From Larix kaempferi (Eukaryota > Streptophyta > Pinopsida > Pinales > Pinaceae): a DNA stretch of 64,000 bases. Made by a program: the position numbers and the translations under genes. The notes under the pieces are model-generated. The model worked only from the letters and a program-made list of their open reading frames with translations, made no database searches and was not told the origin of the DNA. The stretch spans positions 12,553,501-12,617,500 of the forward strand of contig BSBM01000007.1 in NCBI GenBank assembly GCA_027924585.1, read 5' to 3'. Positions 11,223 to 22,879 of this stretch are shown here, in pieces; the first letter of the stretch is position 1, and the number at the start of each line of letters is the position of its first letter.

Positions 11223-12220
11223 TGTTATAGGTCAAATCTGCACTTCTCCATCCATGATCACATTACTCTATTGATCACACAAAAGGACACTAAGGATTGA
11301 AGAGTTTGATTGACCTGAATGACTTGTTGCTAGAAGTACACTCTTCAGTTGAAAATATTGCAGTTTCTCATGATTTTACCTCATGTACGCCCTTCTCTTC
11401 ATAGAAAACCAGCGTACACCTTGAGAAAATATCCTACTCTGCTCAAGGACAACCAACGTACATCTCCCAAAATGTTGTAAACACATGTTGTAAAGCACAA
11501 AAGTTGCTCTCTGTACACGACTCTTGTTGTATGAAACCCGCATACATCTTAAGATGAAATAAAAAATATATTAATTAGACGAATTGGGATTAGTTGAAGT
11601 TGGTTCTGCAACTTCCCCAACCTCCCAATCCAACTACCTCTCGATCTAAACTTCCTACCTTTTCCCATAAATACAAGGAGGATCCATGAGAGGGGTTAGA
11701 GACATATAGTCATAAATGACCTAGAAAGAATACTTGGAGTACTGTTACGTTGGAGCAATTCCCAAGTTAGAGTGAAGAGAAGGAGCCCAAGATCCAGTTG
11801 CAGAAGCATCTCTACACGTCAGGTATATTGTACTGATTCATGTTTCTTTGACAATAAAAAGGTCAAAACACCCTTCCTGTCCCAAATCAAATGTCTACTA
11901 GATTGTATATTCATTTGGATTAATATCTTGTTATATTTGATGATCAAGTTGTTTATTCTTTCATCATATTTATTATATCCAAGATACGCTGAGGAAGGTA
12001 TCTTTTGTGTTGCAGGTTCGCCAAGCAGAATATCAAGTAGGAGATCAAGCGAAAGACCAAGCTAAAGCTAGGACCAACGGTCGATAAGAGGTATTTCTTT
12101 CAATCTCGATCTCTTTCTTTTGCAGTAACTAAATGCAATATAATCAATGTGTTTACCTGTCAACCCCGCCCAGTTGGTAGTGTCCATCTCCTCACTATAT
12201 GGTAGAAATCATGAACAACA
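11223..12220 (+). repeat. 3' LTR of gypsy element F (998 bp)
   Basis: Starts TGTTATAGG after the PPT and ends ATGAACAACA, where the minus-strand RT of element G resumes. A TATA-like ATAAATA at 11667-11673 is followed by a purine-rich start region. U3 has a loosely repeated element built on CCAGCGTACACC (about 11404, 11450 and 11535). The target duplication would be ATCCA (12221-12225). Confidence 0.75.
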
Positions 12221-12740
12221 ATCCAGGTATATCACTATGAATTTGTCTCTTTCTCCAACAAACACTATGACCATGGCACAATGGAAAGTGGCCCCTGCAT
12301 TCATTATCCCAAATGACATCTTATCATACATAAAAGTTCCCCAAGGAGTGGTAAAATCTATTTTCTCCCTGTCCTCTTTACTAATATCCACTTGATTATA
12401 TCTTGAGAAACCATCCATCATAGATATCCTGTCTACACCAACAAGTTTTTGTAAAATATGGTCCATCTTGGGAAAATGATAACTGTCCTTAAGAGAGCAT
12501 TTGTTGAGGTTCTTGAAGTCAACACACAATCTTATTTCTTTACTCTTTTTTATGACATGGACCAAATTAACAACCCATTTAGAGTATCTATGAGGAATTA
12601 TTATGTTGGCATATAATAACTTCCTCACTTCCCTTTCAATAATGGGTAGCAAAATATGATTTGTTTTCCTGAGTCTCTGTCTGAAGGGATTTGTTTCAGG
12701 CTTCAAAGGGCTTTTATGATCAATTATTTATGTATAATAG
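12221..12740 (-). pseudogene. Reverse transcriptase (5' half) of Tat-like element G
   Basis: The minus frame from about 12740 reads NPFRQRLRKTN, LCVDFKNLNK, MMDGFSRYNQV, TTPWGTFMYDKMSFG, NAGATF and FVGERDKFIVIYLD. It ends at the catalytic motif, because element F is inserted right after YLD. It is joined in one direction with the upstream RNase H through the acidic linker (12741-13100, with the region before RT reading KIFKEHIDVLALRYED). The family is clear; the domain is truncated. Confidence 0.88.
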
Positions 12741-13099
12741 GTTTTGATATCTTCATACCTCAATGCTAAAACATCTATGTGTTCCTTAAAAATCTTTATG
12801 TCTCTCTATTTCACTTCAGCAAGAAACAACTTTGAAAGTTTGATATTCTTGGGTGCTTCTTTAGTGCCAATATTCACCTCCTCAACATCCTCTTCCTTTG
12901 ATTGAATTTTGGGATTGTTAGGAACATCATTCTTTTCAAACAATATTTCTAAAGGAACCAAACCTTTAGGAATTAAATTACTCTTCTATTGGACAATCTT
13001 ATGATTTTCTATTTTGTAATCTAGCTTATCATCTGTTTCTCCTATTTTTTCACTATCTTCATCTTCCTTTGATTCTTCGTCTTGATCATTGCAAGTACT

Positions 13100-13660
13100 G
13101 GAAAGCTCATCAATTACTTCTAGGAATATTTAAATTTGCTCATCATATTCAAACACTTTCCAATGTTTGGTATTGTCAGGGATGGATGACCTGTAAATCA
13201 AATCAACTTCATGTCTCAACTTAATTTCCTTAGGAGGCTTAAAAGAACTTGCTGCTATTGCCAATGAATCAACTCTCTGATTTGCTTCTCTAGGATTGGC
13301 TGTAATATTAAAAGCTTCAAAGAAATTATCAATTAAATCCCATACCTGATTTCTGTAGGCTCTCATTTTGGGATGCTTAGTATGATATTTTCCTTGTATC
13401 TGTTGCATTATCAATTCTGAATCCCCCAAAACAGAAATCAATTTTATCCCCATCTTTCTTGTTATTTCTAGACCCAAGACCAATGCTTCATACTTAGCCA
13501 CGTTGTTTGTGGTTTCAAAATTTAATTTAAAGGACATTGGAATTTATTCTTTGGTTGGATGAATAAGAATTACCCTAGCTCCAGCTTCATATTTGGTTGA
13601 TGATCCATTGAAATACATATCCCAAACAAGATCATGCCGAGAGCTTATATCCCTTATTGC
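13100..13660 (-). pseudogene. Additional RNase H of Tat-like element G, upstream of RT
   Basis: The minus reading has WDMYFNGSSTKYEAGARVIL, a stop, then TTNNVAKYEALVLGLE, SVLGDSELIMQQIQGKY, PREANQRVDSLA. This is the RNase H fold with Asp, Glu and Asp at the expected places. It is of the archaeal-like class that Tat-branch gypsy elements carry as a second RNase H. It lies before the RT in transcription order, not after it. Confidence 0.8.
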
Positions 13661-13699
13661 CATTAATTTCATAGGTTCTCCTTTGTAACCATTTCTTGC

Positions 13700-14193
13700 A
13701 GTCAACATACAACAACCCATATATTCTTCTATGGTGTATATTGGATATTTTATGGGGTTGTTCCCGTCACTGAATATGTAGGAATATCTAGTTTCTCTAT
13801 AGAGTCTTCTTATCTCCCTTGCAAATAGTGGAACAATTGCATATTTCATATCCATCTACATTGTCCCTCCCATTATTTTTGCACAAGTCCTAGACAATAA
13901 CATACCATACCTTGGAGGTACGCCAACTACCACCACATCAAGCGTAATACTTTTGGAAGGTAACTGAGCTAAAGTTACTACCGAATCCTTTATCATTCTT
14001 ACACATTTTACCTGTTTTGAATCAAATTTTTAAAGATCATGATAAGGATTAGTAATTTCCAATCCTAATTCCTCCATGATTACTTTAGGCATCAGATTAT
14101 GAGAGGAAATTGAGTCTAGCATACAATTGTGCAGCAACTTGCAATGTTGACTCAAATTTATATAAAAAGGAGGTGTATATTCAATGTTTTATT
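13700..14193 (-). pseudogene. Aspartic protease region of Tat-like element G
   Basis: Minus reading: CMLDSISSHNLMP (active site DSG changed to DSI), VIMEELGLEITNPYHDL, then PPRYGMLLSRT and MDMKYAIVP. This is the usual Tat/Athila protease wording. Stops and the DSI change show it is inactive. The upstream end was duplicated with the chromovirus insertion. Confidence 0.75.
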
Positions 14194-14379
14194 ATTCAAC
14201 AACTGGCCCAACTTCAATAGTAGCAGTTTGATTAATAATATTCAAGCCGTTTGACAGAGGATTTGCATTATTCAACCTGAGAAATTTTTCAATTTGTTAG
14301 GAATAGACAAGGGTTGAGCCAATTTACATAGTGGAATGGATATTTTAATTTTAGAGAGCTCATGTTGAAAATCAAAAGG
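14194..14379. repeat. 186-bp direct repeat, left copy
   Basis: Begins ATTCAACAACTGGCCCAA and ends AAAATCAAAAGG. It matches 19184-19369 with about six differences. It belongs to element G and borders the chromovirus fragment on the left. Confidence 0.95.
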
Positions 14380-14389
14380 GGACAAAAAA

Positions 14390-15427
14390 TTGTTTGAGGA
14401 TCTGCCACATGGTAGGCCTCCTGATAGGGGTACTGAACATTGGATAGAGATGGAACCTAGTACTTTTCCCATAAAAACCCATCCCTACAAACACCCCAAG
14501 AGATTCAAAGATGAAATAGAAAAGACCATCAAAGAGCTGTTGGAAATGGGTTTCATAAGACCAATCTCAAGCCCCTTTGCTTCATTGGTCGTTTTGGTCA
14601 AAAAGAATGATGGAACAATGCGCATGTGCATTGATTACAGAGCTTTAAATAAGAAAACCATCAAGAACAGATATCCTATTCCAAGGATTGATGAGCTGAT
14701 GGATGAGCTACATGGAGCCAAGTATTTTTCTGAGATTGACCTTCATTCTGGTTACCACCAAATCATAATGAAAAGTGAAGATGTGTAGAAAACTGCCTTT
14801 AGGTGCAATTTTGGGCATTTTGAATTTTTGGTCATGCCTTTTGGCTTAACAAATGCACCAGCAACCTTTCAATCTTGCATGAACAGAATATTCATCAAAC
14901 AACTTTGTAAGTTTGTACTTGTTTTTTTTTATGACATTCTAATTTATAGTAAGACATGGGAAGATCATTTGCAGCATTTGGATAGTGTACTAACTCTACT
15001 TGCAGAACAATCCTTTTATGCCAAACTCCCGAAGTGTGAGTTTGGTATGAAGGAACTCCTCTATCTTGGCCACATCATTGGGAAAGAAGGAGTTAAGGTA
15101 CACTTGGAGAAGAACCAAGCCATCTTAGATTGGCCCAGCCCAAAGAATATAACTGCTCTAAGAGGGTTCATAGGCTTGTGCACATATTATAGGAAATTTG
15201 TGAAGGGATTCTCCAAACTCACTTCTCCCTTAACAGACCTAACTAAGAAGGGAGCTTTCTGCTGGAATGCGGAGGCTAAAAAATCCTTCAATAAAATGAA
15301 AGAAGTTATGAGCAGCTGCCCAGTCTTGGCACTCCCAGATTTCAGCCAGCCTTTTTTTTTGGAGTGTGATGCCTTGGGTGAAGGAATAGGAGCAGTTTTG
15401 AGGCAGAATAGACACCCAATTGCCTAG
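14390..15427 (+). pseudogene. Reverse transcriptase of chromovirus H
   Basis: One frame with a TAG at 14786-14788 (Trp expected). It contains [55 protein letters not shown], then FFYDILIYSK, LGHIIG, and the start of RNase H (ECDALGEGIGAVL). The catalytic pair DD is YD here, so the first catalytic Asp has become Tyr. A TAG at 15425-15427 interrupts the frame before the rest of RNase H. Confidence 0.92.
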
Positions 15428-16636
15428 GAGAGAATAAAGTTGCAGCCCCATGAGAGGCTGTATTCAATCTATGACAAAGAGATGTTAGCCATCATGCATG
15501 CATTGGCAAAATTCAGGTAGTACCTAGTGGGAGGTAAATTCATAGTTAAAACAGACCACAATAGTTTGAGGCATTTCCTAACTCAGAAGGAGCTGAATGA
15601 CAGGCAGCAAAAGTTGGTAAGCAAAATTCAATCTTATGATTTTGATATTGAATATAAGAAAGGTAAGCTGAATGTAGTTGTTGATGCCCTTTCTAGGAAG
15701 CCTTTTTTTTCCTTGCTGCAAGTGCCTACCGACTGGAAGGCACAACTAATTAAAAAATATGCAGAAAATCAGTTCGCTAGTGAATTGTTATATAGAGTAA
15801 ATCAGGACGATCATTACCAGGTCATCAATGATTTCATCTATTATAAGAACATAATTTTTTTAACTCTTGAATCTAAGCTGAAGGAGCAGATTTTGATGGC
15901 TGCCCACAATGCTCCGGTAGTAGGCCATCCTGGTATTTTCAAAACTTACCGGAAGTTGAGAGAAAGATTCACCTGGAAGGGACTAAAGGAGGATGTTCTA
16001 AGACATGTTAGTGAGTGTACTGCATGCCAGCAGAACAAGGTGGAGCACACTTGTCCTGCAGGTCTCCTACAACCATTGCCAATACCTGGACAGAAATGGG
16101 AGAGCATATCAATGGATTTCATCATAGGTTTGCCCAAATCCCAGGGTAAAGACAGTATTTTTGTAGTAGTTGACAGATTAACCAAATTTGCTCATTGTTT
16201 TGCTGTCACATCTACTATTTCTGCTAGTCAAGTTGTTGCACTCTTTTTTAGGGAAGTATTTAGATTGCATGGGCTGCCAAAAATCATAATCAGTGACAGG
16301 GATAGTAAGTTCACCAGTGCCTTTTGGCAATCTCTGTTCGAATTGGTAAATACTAATTTAAACCTCAATACCAGCTACCATCCCCAAACAGATGGGAAAA
16401 CTGAAAGAGTTAACCAATGGCTGGAGGGGTATCTCAGGAACTATGTTACAAGGCAACAGAAGGCTTGGGTCAACTGGTTGCATTTGGGGGAATTCTGTTA
16501 TAACACCACCTTCCACATATCCATCGGAATGACCCCATTCAAATATTTGTATGGGTATGAGTCTGCTACTTTTGTAGATCTGGTTTTTGGAAACTGCAAG
16601 GCACAAAAGGAAAAAGATTGGCTGCAAGAAGGTTAG
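15428..16636 (+). pseudogene. RNase H and integrase of chromovirus H
   Basis: Same frame as the RT. After a TAG at 15518-15520 it is open for 369 aa: FIVKTDHNSLRHFL and VDALSRKP (RNase H end), the integrase zinc finger (AAHNAPVVGHPG, CTACQQNK), then the catalytic core with SMDFIIGLP, IISDRDSKF and QTDGKTERVN. The D, D and E positions are all present. A TAG at 16634-16636 (Gln expected) ends it. Confidence 0.92.
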
Positions 16637-17186
16637 GACATCCTCACAGCACTGAAAGAAAATTTACAGGTTGCACAAAATCAACAGAAAATTAATGCAG
16701 ATAAGAACATAACAGATCGAACTTTTAGGAAGGAGACTTGGTTTATCTAAGATTACAGCCATATAGGAAAACCACTCTTAAGACAAAGGGGGCTGAAAAA
16801 TTATTGCCAAGGTTTTATGGGCCCTACAAAATAACAAGGAAAGTGGGTGAAGTAGCCTATGAGTTAGATTGCCAGCAGAAAGTAAAATACACAATGTCTT
16901 TCATGTATCCTGTTTGAAGAGGGCAGTGGGCCAACAAGTTAAGGTTTCAGAAATAGTGCCCCCCCTTGATGATGAAGGACATCTGGTACTAGAGCCTAAA
17001 GACATCTTGCAGACCAGGGAGAGGAAGCTGAGAAGCCAAATTATTAAAGAATACCTGGTACAATGGAAAGGTCTACCTAGTGAGGATGCCACTTGGGAGG
17101 ATGAACAGATTCTGCAACATCCTAGTTTGAAATTGCTTGAGGACAAGAAGTCTTGGGAAGGGAGGACTCTCATGTCCCCCCCCTAG
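16637..17186 (+). pseudogene. Integrase C-terminus and chromodomain of chromovirus H
   Basis: After a frameshift around 16740 the reading continues with NVFHVSCLKRAVG (integrase C-terminus) and ends in a chromodomain: EYLVQWKGLPSEDATWE at about 17050-17100. Chromodomains of this type are thought to direct integration to heterochromatin. Its presence assigns the element to the chromoviruses. Confidence 0.9.
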
Positions 17187-19183
17187 TGACCTTGGTCACC
17201 ACTTGGATCTTCCTATCCCTAGGGGTCTAAGTTCACTATTAATTGAGTATTTAATTCATGGGGATATTTTGAGGCAAGTACACCTTAGGAAATAATTGAT
17301 TATTGAGTTATTTAATTAATTATGAAGTTGGAATTAATATTGAGAAGTATTTTGGTGTTTTTATTATTTAAATGATAATAAAATGTTGCAAAGTGGATAA
17401 TGAAGGCTAGGAGGTCGAATTGGTGATGAGAGGATAACCTTTCCTAAGTGGAGGATATTTCAGAAAGGAAAGAGAGTCAGAATGGAATTAGAAACTGACA
17501 AAAGCTGAGAAAGTTGGCAAAAGCTGGGAAAATGTTGGCAAAAGCAGAAAAGCAGAAATTAAATGGAATGGAAAGAATCAGAAAAAGCATTCAGAAGATA
17601 ATTAGCAACATCCAGAAAAGCAGCTAGGGCGCACTTGCCAATTCCGACTGAAGGAAGTTGAGGAAAGAAAGTGGAGAAAGCACAAAAGTTGCCAATCTCA
17701 GAGAGGATGCACCCTAACTCACCCACATGTGTGGTCTGGATTTCCAAACAAGCTAACTCATCGATTTAAGCATGATTCTAACTTCAGGAAATAACTTTTG
17801 ATCATTTATGTTTTCTCATGAGAGCTCTGATGCTTCTCTAGTTGAGTGGTGTGCCTCAGCTGTGCTTCTTGGGTGATGTGCCCCAAGGCCCATAGTTTCC
17901 AGTGAGTGTTGTGCAGGTCCTTATAGAGATGTTGCAGCCAGTAACATATGCTTCCATCCTCCATTGAATATCTACAGTTATACAGGAGAACAGGTTCCTC
18001 CAACAGTGATTCTGCAGCTAGTTTTAGTGAAGATTCTCCTGTTGAAGAAGTTTGAACCAGTGAATGCACCCAAGACTTGGTGGACAGATAGTTCATCCAT
18101 TTTTGCAGACATTAGAAGAGACACATATCAGATATCAGCTTCATAACTGAACTATCCTTCTCTTCTATCTCATTCTCTCAACCATAGCTACATTTGGAGA
18201 GGGTTTCCATGAAGAAGAGAGTTAGTTGATGGTGATGGCGCCCATTTGAAGATCATCCATTTTGAGTGCAGAAACATCAGCCATATAATCTTTATATGGA
18301 CTGATATTTACTTCTAGAACATAGCCACAGTAACTTCTCACTTCTCTTATCTATTCTATCACTGATTGTAACCAAAGATTAGCCTGTGAGGCATTGTTAT
18401 TTAAGAAGCAAGCTATTAATGAAAGAAGAAGTGTTCTGAAATTCATATATTGAGTTTTATGTGTGTAAAAAGTTATATCAGAGTCTAAATTAATATCAGA
18501 ACAGATTTTGTGGTTTATTAAAGCAGTTTGTGAAGTTCGAATGCAAGACTAGCTAGATTGATGGCAATTCTAGACTAGTTTCACCACTTTTCCTGTTGAA
18601 TCTATTTTAATCACTATTTTTGCATTATGTTAGTTGTAGCTAGTCCATAACTCAGTCTATTATCCATATCAGTTCCTGTAATCAGAATTTGGATTCCTTT
18701 AGCCTCGTTTTGGAAAGCCTGTATTGTGACTAGTTCAGTAGTCCACCATCTGCAAGTAATCCCCAAGTTGCTCCAAACCTTTCCAAGTCAATCTAGTCTG
18801 TATTCCAGCATTTCTTATGAGTTGCATGACTGATATATCTCTTTCCTAAAAACCTTTAACCCTTACCCAGTCTTTTTGGCATATGCTAGAAGCCCAGGAA
18901 GCCTCAAAGTAGGCAATAGATTCGTTCTATTGCTGAAAAGTGAATGGCTCTAGTACCTTGTGCCAAGGACTCCTGCTAAAAACATATTTTTCTGTTTCTA
19001 CACCTAATCCCATATAAATTCCAGAATCAAACTTTCATCCCACCATCCTCAGTCTATACACCAGTACCCCTCACTTACCTCCTATCCGGTTTGAAGGATT
19101 TGCCACAAAATTTCACTAGTAAAAGTTGTAAAAGTTTTAAAGTGGAGTTAATATCTGAGTCAAATCTTTCCCAGGATATTACA
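17173..19183 (+). repeat. 3' LTR of chromovirus H (about 2.0 kb)
   Basis: Starts near TGTCCCCCCC just after a purine stretch and the end of the chromodomain, and ends CAGGATATTACA where the 186-bp host repeat begins. No second copy is in the window, so the left border is approximate. No gene seen inside. Confidence 0.65.
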
Positions 19184-19369
19184 ATTCAACAACTGGCCCA
19201 AATTCAATAGTATCCGTTTTATTAATAATATTCAAGCCGTTTGACAGAGGATTTGCATTATTCAACCTGAGAAAATTTTCAATTTGTTAGGCATAGACAA
19301 GGGTTGAGCCAATTTACATAGTGGAATGGATATTTTAATTTTAGAGAGCTCATGTTGAAAATCAAAAGG
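19184..19369. repeat. 186-bp direct repeat, right copy
   Basis: Second copy of 14194-14379, about 97% identical by eye. Here it continues into the rest of element G (GTTGAGAATATTT), so this is the side in original context. Confidence 0.95.
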
Positions 19370-19704
19370 TTGAGAATATTTGTCTACCTCTTTCGCTTCA
19401 ATGGGGAGTACAACAAATTTTTTATGGACAAGAGAAGGAATAATTTAAATTTCAAGAGATGATGAAGTGCAAGAATTTGCTTTGTCAGCAAAAGGATCTT
19501 GGATAGCAGAAGGATTATCAACAGATGTCATATATTTTGGAATTTTAATCAATTTATTAGGAGAAGCTACCTTGGGATGATTTTCTAATGAAGTTCGTGG
19601 CCTTAGATTATATATTTTCTTTGCTTCAGATTCATTCTGATAAACATCATCTTGTAGTGACCTTTCATACTCTTCCTGAGTGAGGTGGATCATATCATCA
19701 TCAT
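19370..19704 (-). pseudogene. gag-protease linker of Tat-like element G
   Basis: A minus-strand 90-aa stretch with DDDMIHLTQEEYERSLQ and KKIYNLRPRTSLEN, the kind of linker that precedes the protease in Tat/Athila polyproteins. It is cut at 19705 by LTR I. Confidence 0.6.
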
Positions 19705-20485
19705 TGTTAACACCCAAATTTTTTTCACCTAGCTCATTCCCCTAGTCACATAACCCATTTATCCCTTTCTCCTACATTTTTGGCCTCCAAAAACCCAAAA
19801 ATCCCTAATTTGGTAACCAAATGGGAAAAAATCAATTATTTCCCTAAAAAATAATTAAATTTCTTCAAAAGAGTCAAAATACCCAAAAACGAAAATAAAA
19901 TAAAAAAGAAAAAGGAGGGAAAACTCAAAATACCACGAATCAATACTAATGGTTTCCCAATACCATGGGCCAATACTCCACCACCCAAAATTTCTATAAA
20001 AAGGTGACAGAGGCCCACCATTTCACATGATTCATTCTTCCTACCATTACTCTGCCAAAATCACTACTAAACCCTATCCTCCATATTTGAGCTTGTGTTC
20101 CCATAGTTGATCTTGGACACCATCTTGAGCATTTGGAGGAGTATCAGAGACACTGGAGACCCAGAGCACCACCATATCTACAGCTGCAAGGGCCCCCAAC
20201 ATCTACTCACCACTTTGAGGTAAAAATCCATTGTAAACCTATTTTACATAATACACATGAAAAAACATTGTTTTATTGGTAACCCTTGTTTACTGAATGT
20301 TTCATGAAATGGATGCTTAATGCTTAGTTTAGTTTCATTTTTATTAAAGTAAATTTCGCATATTTTTACTTTCTGCTATTTCCATTTGCATTCACACACC
20401 CCCATTTTCACAAACTATTACTAAGTAGATAACAACTCTTAGTAAGTGCATTTCTCAACTAGCTGGTGTGAAAACACTAACTACA
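19705..20485 (+). repeat. LTR I, 5' LTR of a gypsy element (781 bp)
   Basis: Starts TGTTAACACCC and ends CACTAACTACA. A TATA box (TATAAAAA, 19995-20002) lies in mid-LTR and is followed by a C-rich leader. Directly after the end comes TTTTGGCGACTCCCACC, resembling the PBS of Tat/Ogre-type elements. ATCAT (19700-19704) would be the target site. No partner LTR is seen. Confidence 0.7.
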
Positions 20486-20508
20486 GTTTTGGCGACTCCC
20501 ACCGGGTT
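20486..20508 (+). other. Putative primer binding site after LTR I
   Basis: GTTTTGGCGACTCCCACCGG next to the LTR end. TGGCGACTCC is similar to the tRNA-derived PBS used in the Tat/Ogre branch; the exact tRNA was not checked. Confidence 0.55.
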
Positions 20509-21038
20509 TGATCACTGCAAATCTGTGGCTTCTTTTGACCATCCTTACCTGTTTGTTTTTCATTTTATCTTGCTTGCTTTGTTTTATTTTTAGCATATAT
20601 GTGGATCTAGGCCGTGATCCCTACCATATCTCTCCATTTCGAGTCATATATGTGCTCTATTGGTCACCATTTAGAATATCCATATCCAATGACATTGATA
20701 TGGTCACAATCTGATCACATGGTATCATTTCCAAAATTGTCGCTCGTACGGAAATCTGCTAAAAAATTACACATTTTCAAACTCATATATCTTGGCCTTT
20801 GGGACTTGAAATTGAGTACTTTTTTTTAAATCGGTTATTTTTTCGATAAGAATTCAAATATGTTTTTTTTTCTTGAAAATTATGCATAAAATGTTATAGA
20901 AATTGGTCTAAGTTTCGTTGCACCATTTGCATGCATTTTTTTCCAGCAGTCTGTTTTTACATTTGAAAAGCAAAAAGTTAAAGCTTTTATTTCAGTTTCA
21001 GTTATTTACTTCAACATTTGCTTTCGACGAATATTGGG
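20509..21038 (+). other. Leader-like region after LTR I
   Basis: No gene recognised. T-rich sequence with short unconvincing open stretches. It probably represents the untranslated leader of element I before it is cut by LTR J. Confidence 0.45.
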
Positions 21039-22852
21039 TGTACACCACTTGTGCACCCACACACTCCCTAACTTATAAGTGAGACTAAAATCAGTTTAAT
21101 TGAACACACATTAACCCCACATGGGGATGCGAAAACAACTTTATATCCAGGTAGGACATTGGGGTTAGGCATGCAAATAACACCCCCTCTATCATACACA
21201 TTTGAGACATAGTTGTTTCCGTTTAGGGATCCAAAATCCTCTTTAATTAGCACGGTTGACACTGATTTACTGGGGGGCCTCTCCCTTAGGAGGGAAAGTA
21301 GCAAGACTGGTTCCTGAAGTCTAGGTGGAATGCCAGTCTCCACTCTATACTGAAGGACGCCAACTCATTGTTCTCATCTCACATGCTGGTCACTATTCTG
21401 GGTGAGCGATGACCAAAGAACTGAAGCTGCGGTATACCTTTCGAGACGTGCTTTGACCGAGGTAGTTTAGTTTCCATTCTTTTAGGAATATGTTACTCGG
21501 GATCCCTCTAGGTAGATTGATATCCTTTATCCATTTGGTTCTCCATTTCGTATTGCATTACTGTGGATTTCATCACTCTGTTGGCTATGAACCTTGTTCT
21601 TTAACTTTCTCTTATTGACCCAGGTTCTACTCAGTTGTCGTCCAACAAAACCCTTCTTCACCGGCCCTTTCGGAAACAGTCTATGAACAGACTGAGGTCT
21701 CACCCGAGGCGAATCAATGGGGGTATACAGAAGCATGTTTATGTAAGCAGCCGATGCGCGGTTAATACATTGGTGAGCTACGCGAAGTTACTCCTACTTC
21801 ACGTTTACTTCTTATGCTACAGTGCGCACTAGGACTGCGCACTTCTCAATGGCCACAATACAATATGACAGGCAACTCTAGACTGCGTTACTTATTAAAA
21901 ATCACACAATTTACAAACTTCACTGACTTAGTGCTATTCCTATTACTTATGCATTCAACATATTCCAAAATACTAGTGCATTCAATCATACATATTCCAT
22001 ACTTCACATATTATTATCATCCATCATACGCGTGAAAATACATATAAAATCACGAACATACAGAATAATAAGTATGAATGTAAACATAAATGTCAGTATA
22101 CACAATCAAACTCATTCAATCACATAACACACTTATTTACGTGTTTCACCCCCCGGATGGGAGCTATGTCCATGGGAACTGTTGCTTATATTAATGGGAA
22201 GGGTTCAACAGTTCCAGTCTGCGCACTCAACTGCAGACTCTTCTCTCTACAATAGGTATCTGCCCACTCAACTGCAGAGCCTCTTTCTCTCTTTTGTTCT
22301 TACAATACAAAATTGAGAAAAAAAATGACCAACCCTTCCCTTACAAAATTTTCCTTTTTATAGATTGTGCCCGAGGGTCATTCTTTCCAATTATTGTGGG
22401 CCCAAAACCCATGCTACCCAAAAATCCCCCAAAACTAATGCGGTTACCCCGCTAACCCGACCTATCATAGTCGACAACTGCTTCAGTTGCCTTCAGCCGC
22501 CTTTCTGCACTGTTCCTGGCTCTGACAGCCGCAGTTTTGACTACTCAGCTCTGACTGCGTACTGGCACGTCCCTTTCAGCCGCTCCACTTCCTTTGTCAC
22601 TATCGATCCGTCATTTTTCTTCTAACGATTTCTGCCACTCTGGCTGACAGGTCGCTTTCCTTCAATTATGCGTTGTTCTTTACCCTGTTCCCAATATTCC
22701 ACAGAATATCTTAACCAAAATAGGTCACTACTGGACCTCGCTTCACTTGTACTTCGTTTCCAAAAATAGTTTATGTGTTGGAGCCTTGCTCCATGAAAGC
22801 TATCTTCCCTCAAAAGTGTTTCACTTGGGTTATGCCCAACAGGCTTCTAACA
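21039..22852 (-). repeat. Candidate LTR J, minus orientation (about 1.8 kb)
   Basis: On the minus strand it starts TGTTAGAAGCCTG, preceded by a purine-rich GGGGATGAGCC stretch that could be a PPT. A TATA box (TATAAAAAGG) reads at 22362-22353. A TG..CA type end may lie at 21039 (GTGGTGTACA). Short blocks CGCACTCAACTGCAGA recur near 22215-22275. No partner copy is present, so the borders are tentative. Confidence 0.5.
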
Positions 22853-22879
22853 CTCACATGTGGCTCATCCCCGAGCCAC

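Larger units (their letters stand above)
8905..12220 (+). mobile_element. 3' part of a Ty3/gypsy-type retrotransposon (F)
   Basis: A plus-strand polypurine tract and 998-bp 3' LTR preceded by about 2.3 kb of noncoding, repeat-rich sequence. The LTR ends exactly where the RT reading of the Tat-like element G resumes (12221), so F inserted into G. On the left F is cut by copia D. No coding region of F is visible here, so its superfamily is inferred from the PPT, the long 3' noncoding region and the internal tandem repeats, which are known from Tat/Ogre-type elements. Confidence 0.65.
14380..19183 (+). mobile_element. 5'-truncated chromovirus (Ty3/gypsy) H
   Basis: Plus strand, starting abruptly just before RT, then RT, RNase H, integrase, chromodomain and a 2.0-kb 3' LTR. 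The 5' LTR, gag and protease are missing. It is flanked by a 186-bp direct repeat of the host element instead of a 5-bp duplication. Chromodomain and LTR length suggest the Tekay-like branch. Confidence 0.9.
12221..19704 (-). mobile_element. Tat-like Ty3/gypsy retrotransposon G, broken by F and H
   Basis: Minus strand, in transcription order: gag-pro linker (19704-19370), protease (14193-13700), an RNase H of the extra Tat type (13660-13100), an acidic linker, then RT (12740-12221). It is interrupted by the chromovirus fragment at 14380-19183 and cut at 12221 by element F. The RT wording (MDGFSRYNQV, FTTPWGTFMYDKM, NAGATF) is that of the Athila/Tat branch. It may be the same element as M (see 29078-64000), since both run minus and supply consecutive parts. 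Confidence 0.8.

Noticed and set aside
21068-21343. 91-aa minus-strand open stretch
   Set aside because: Inside candidate LTR J; no similarity recognised.
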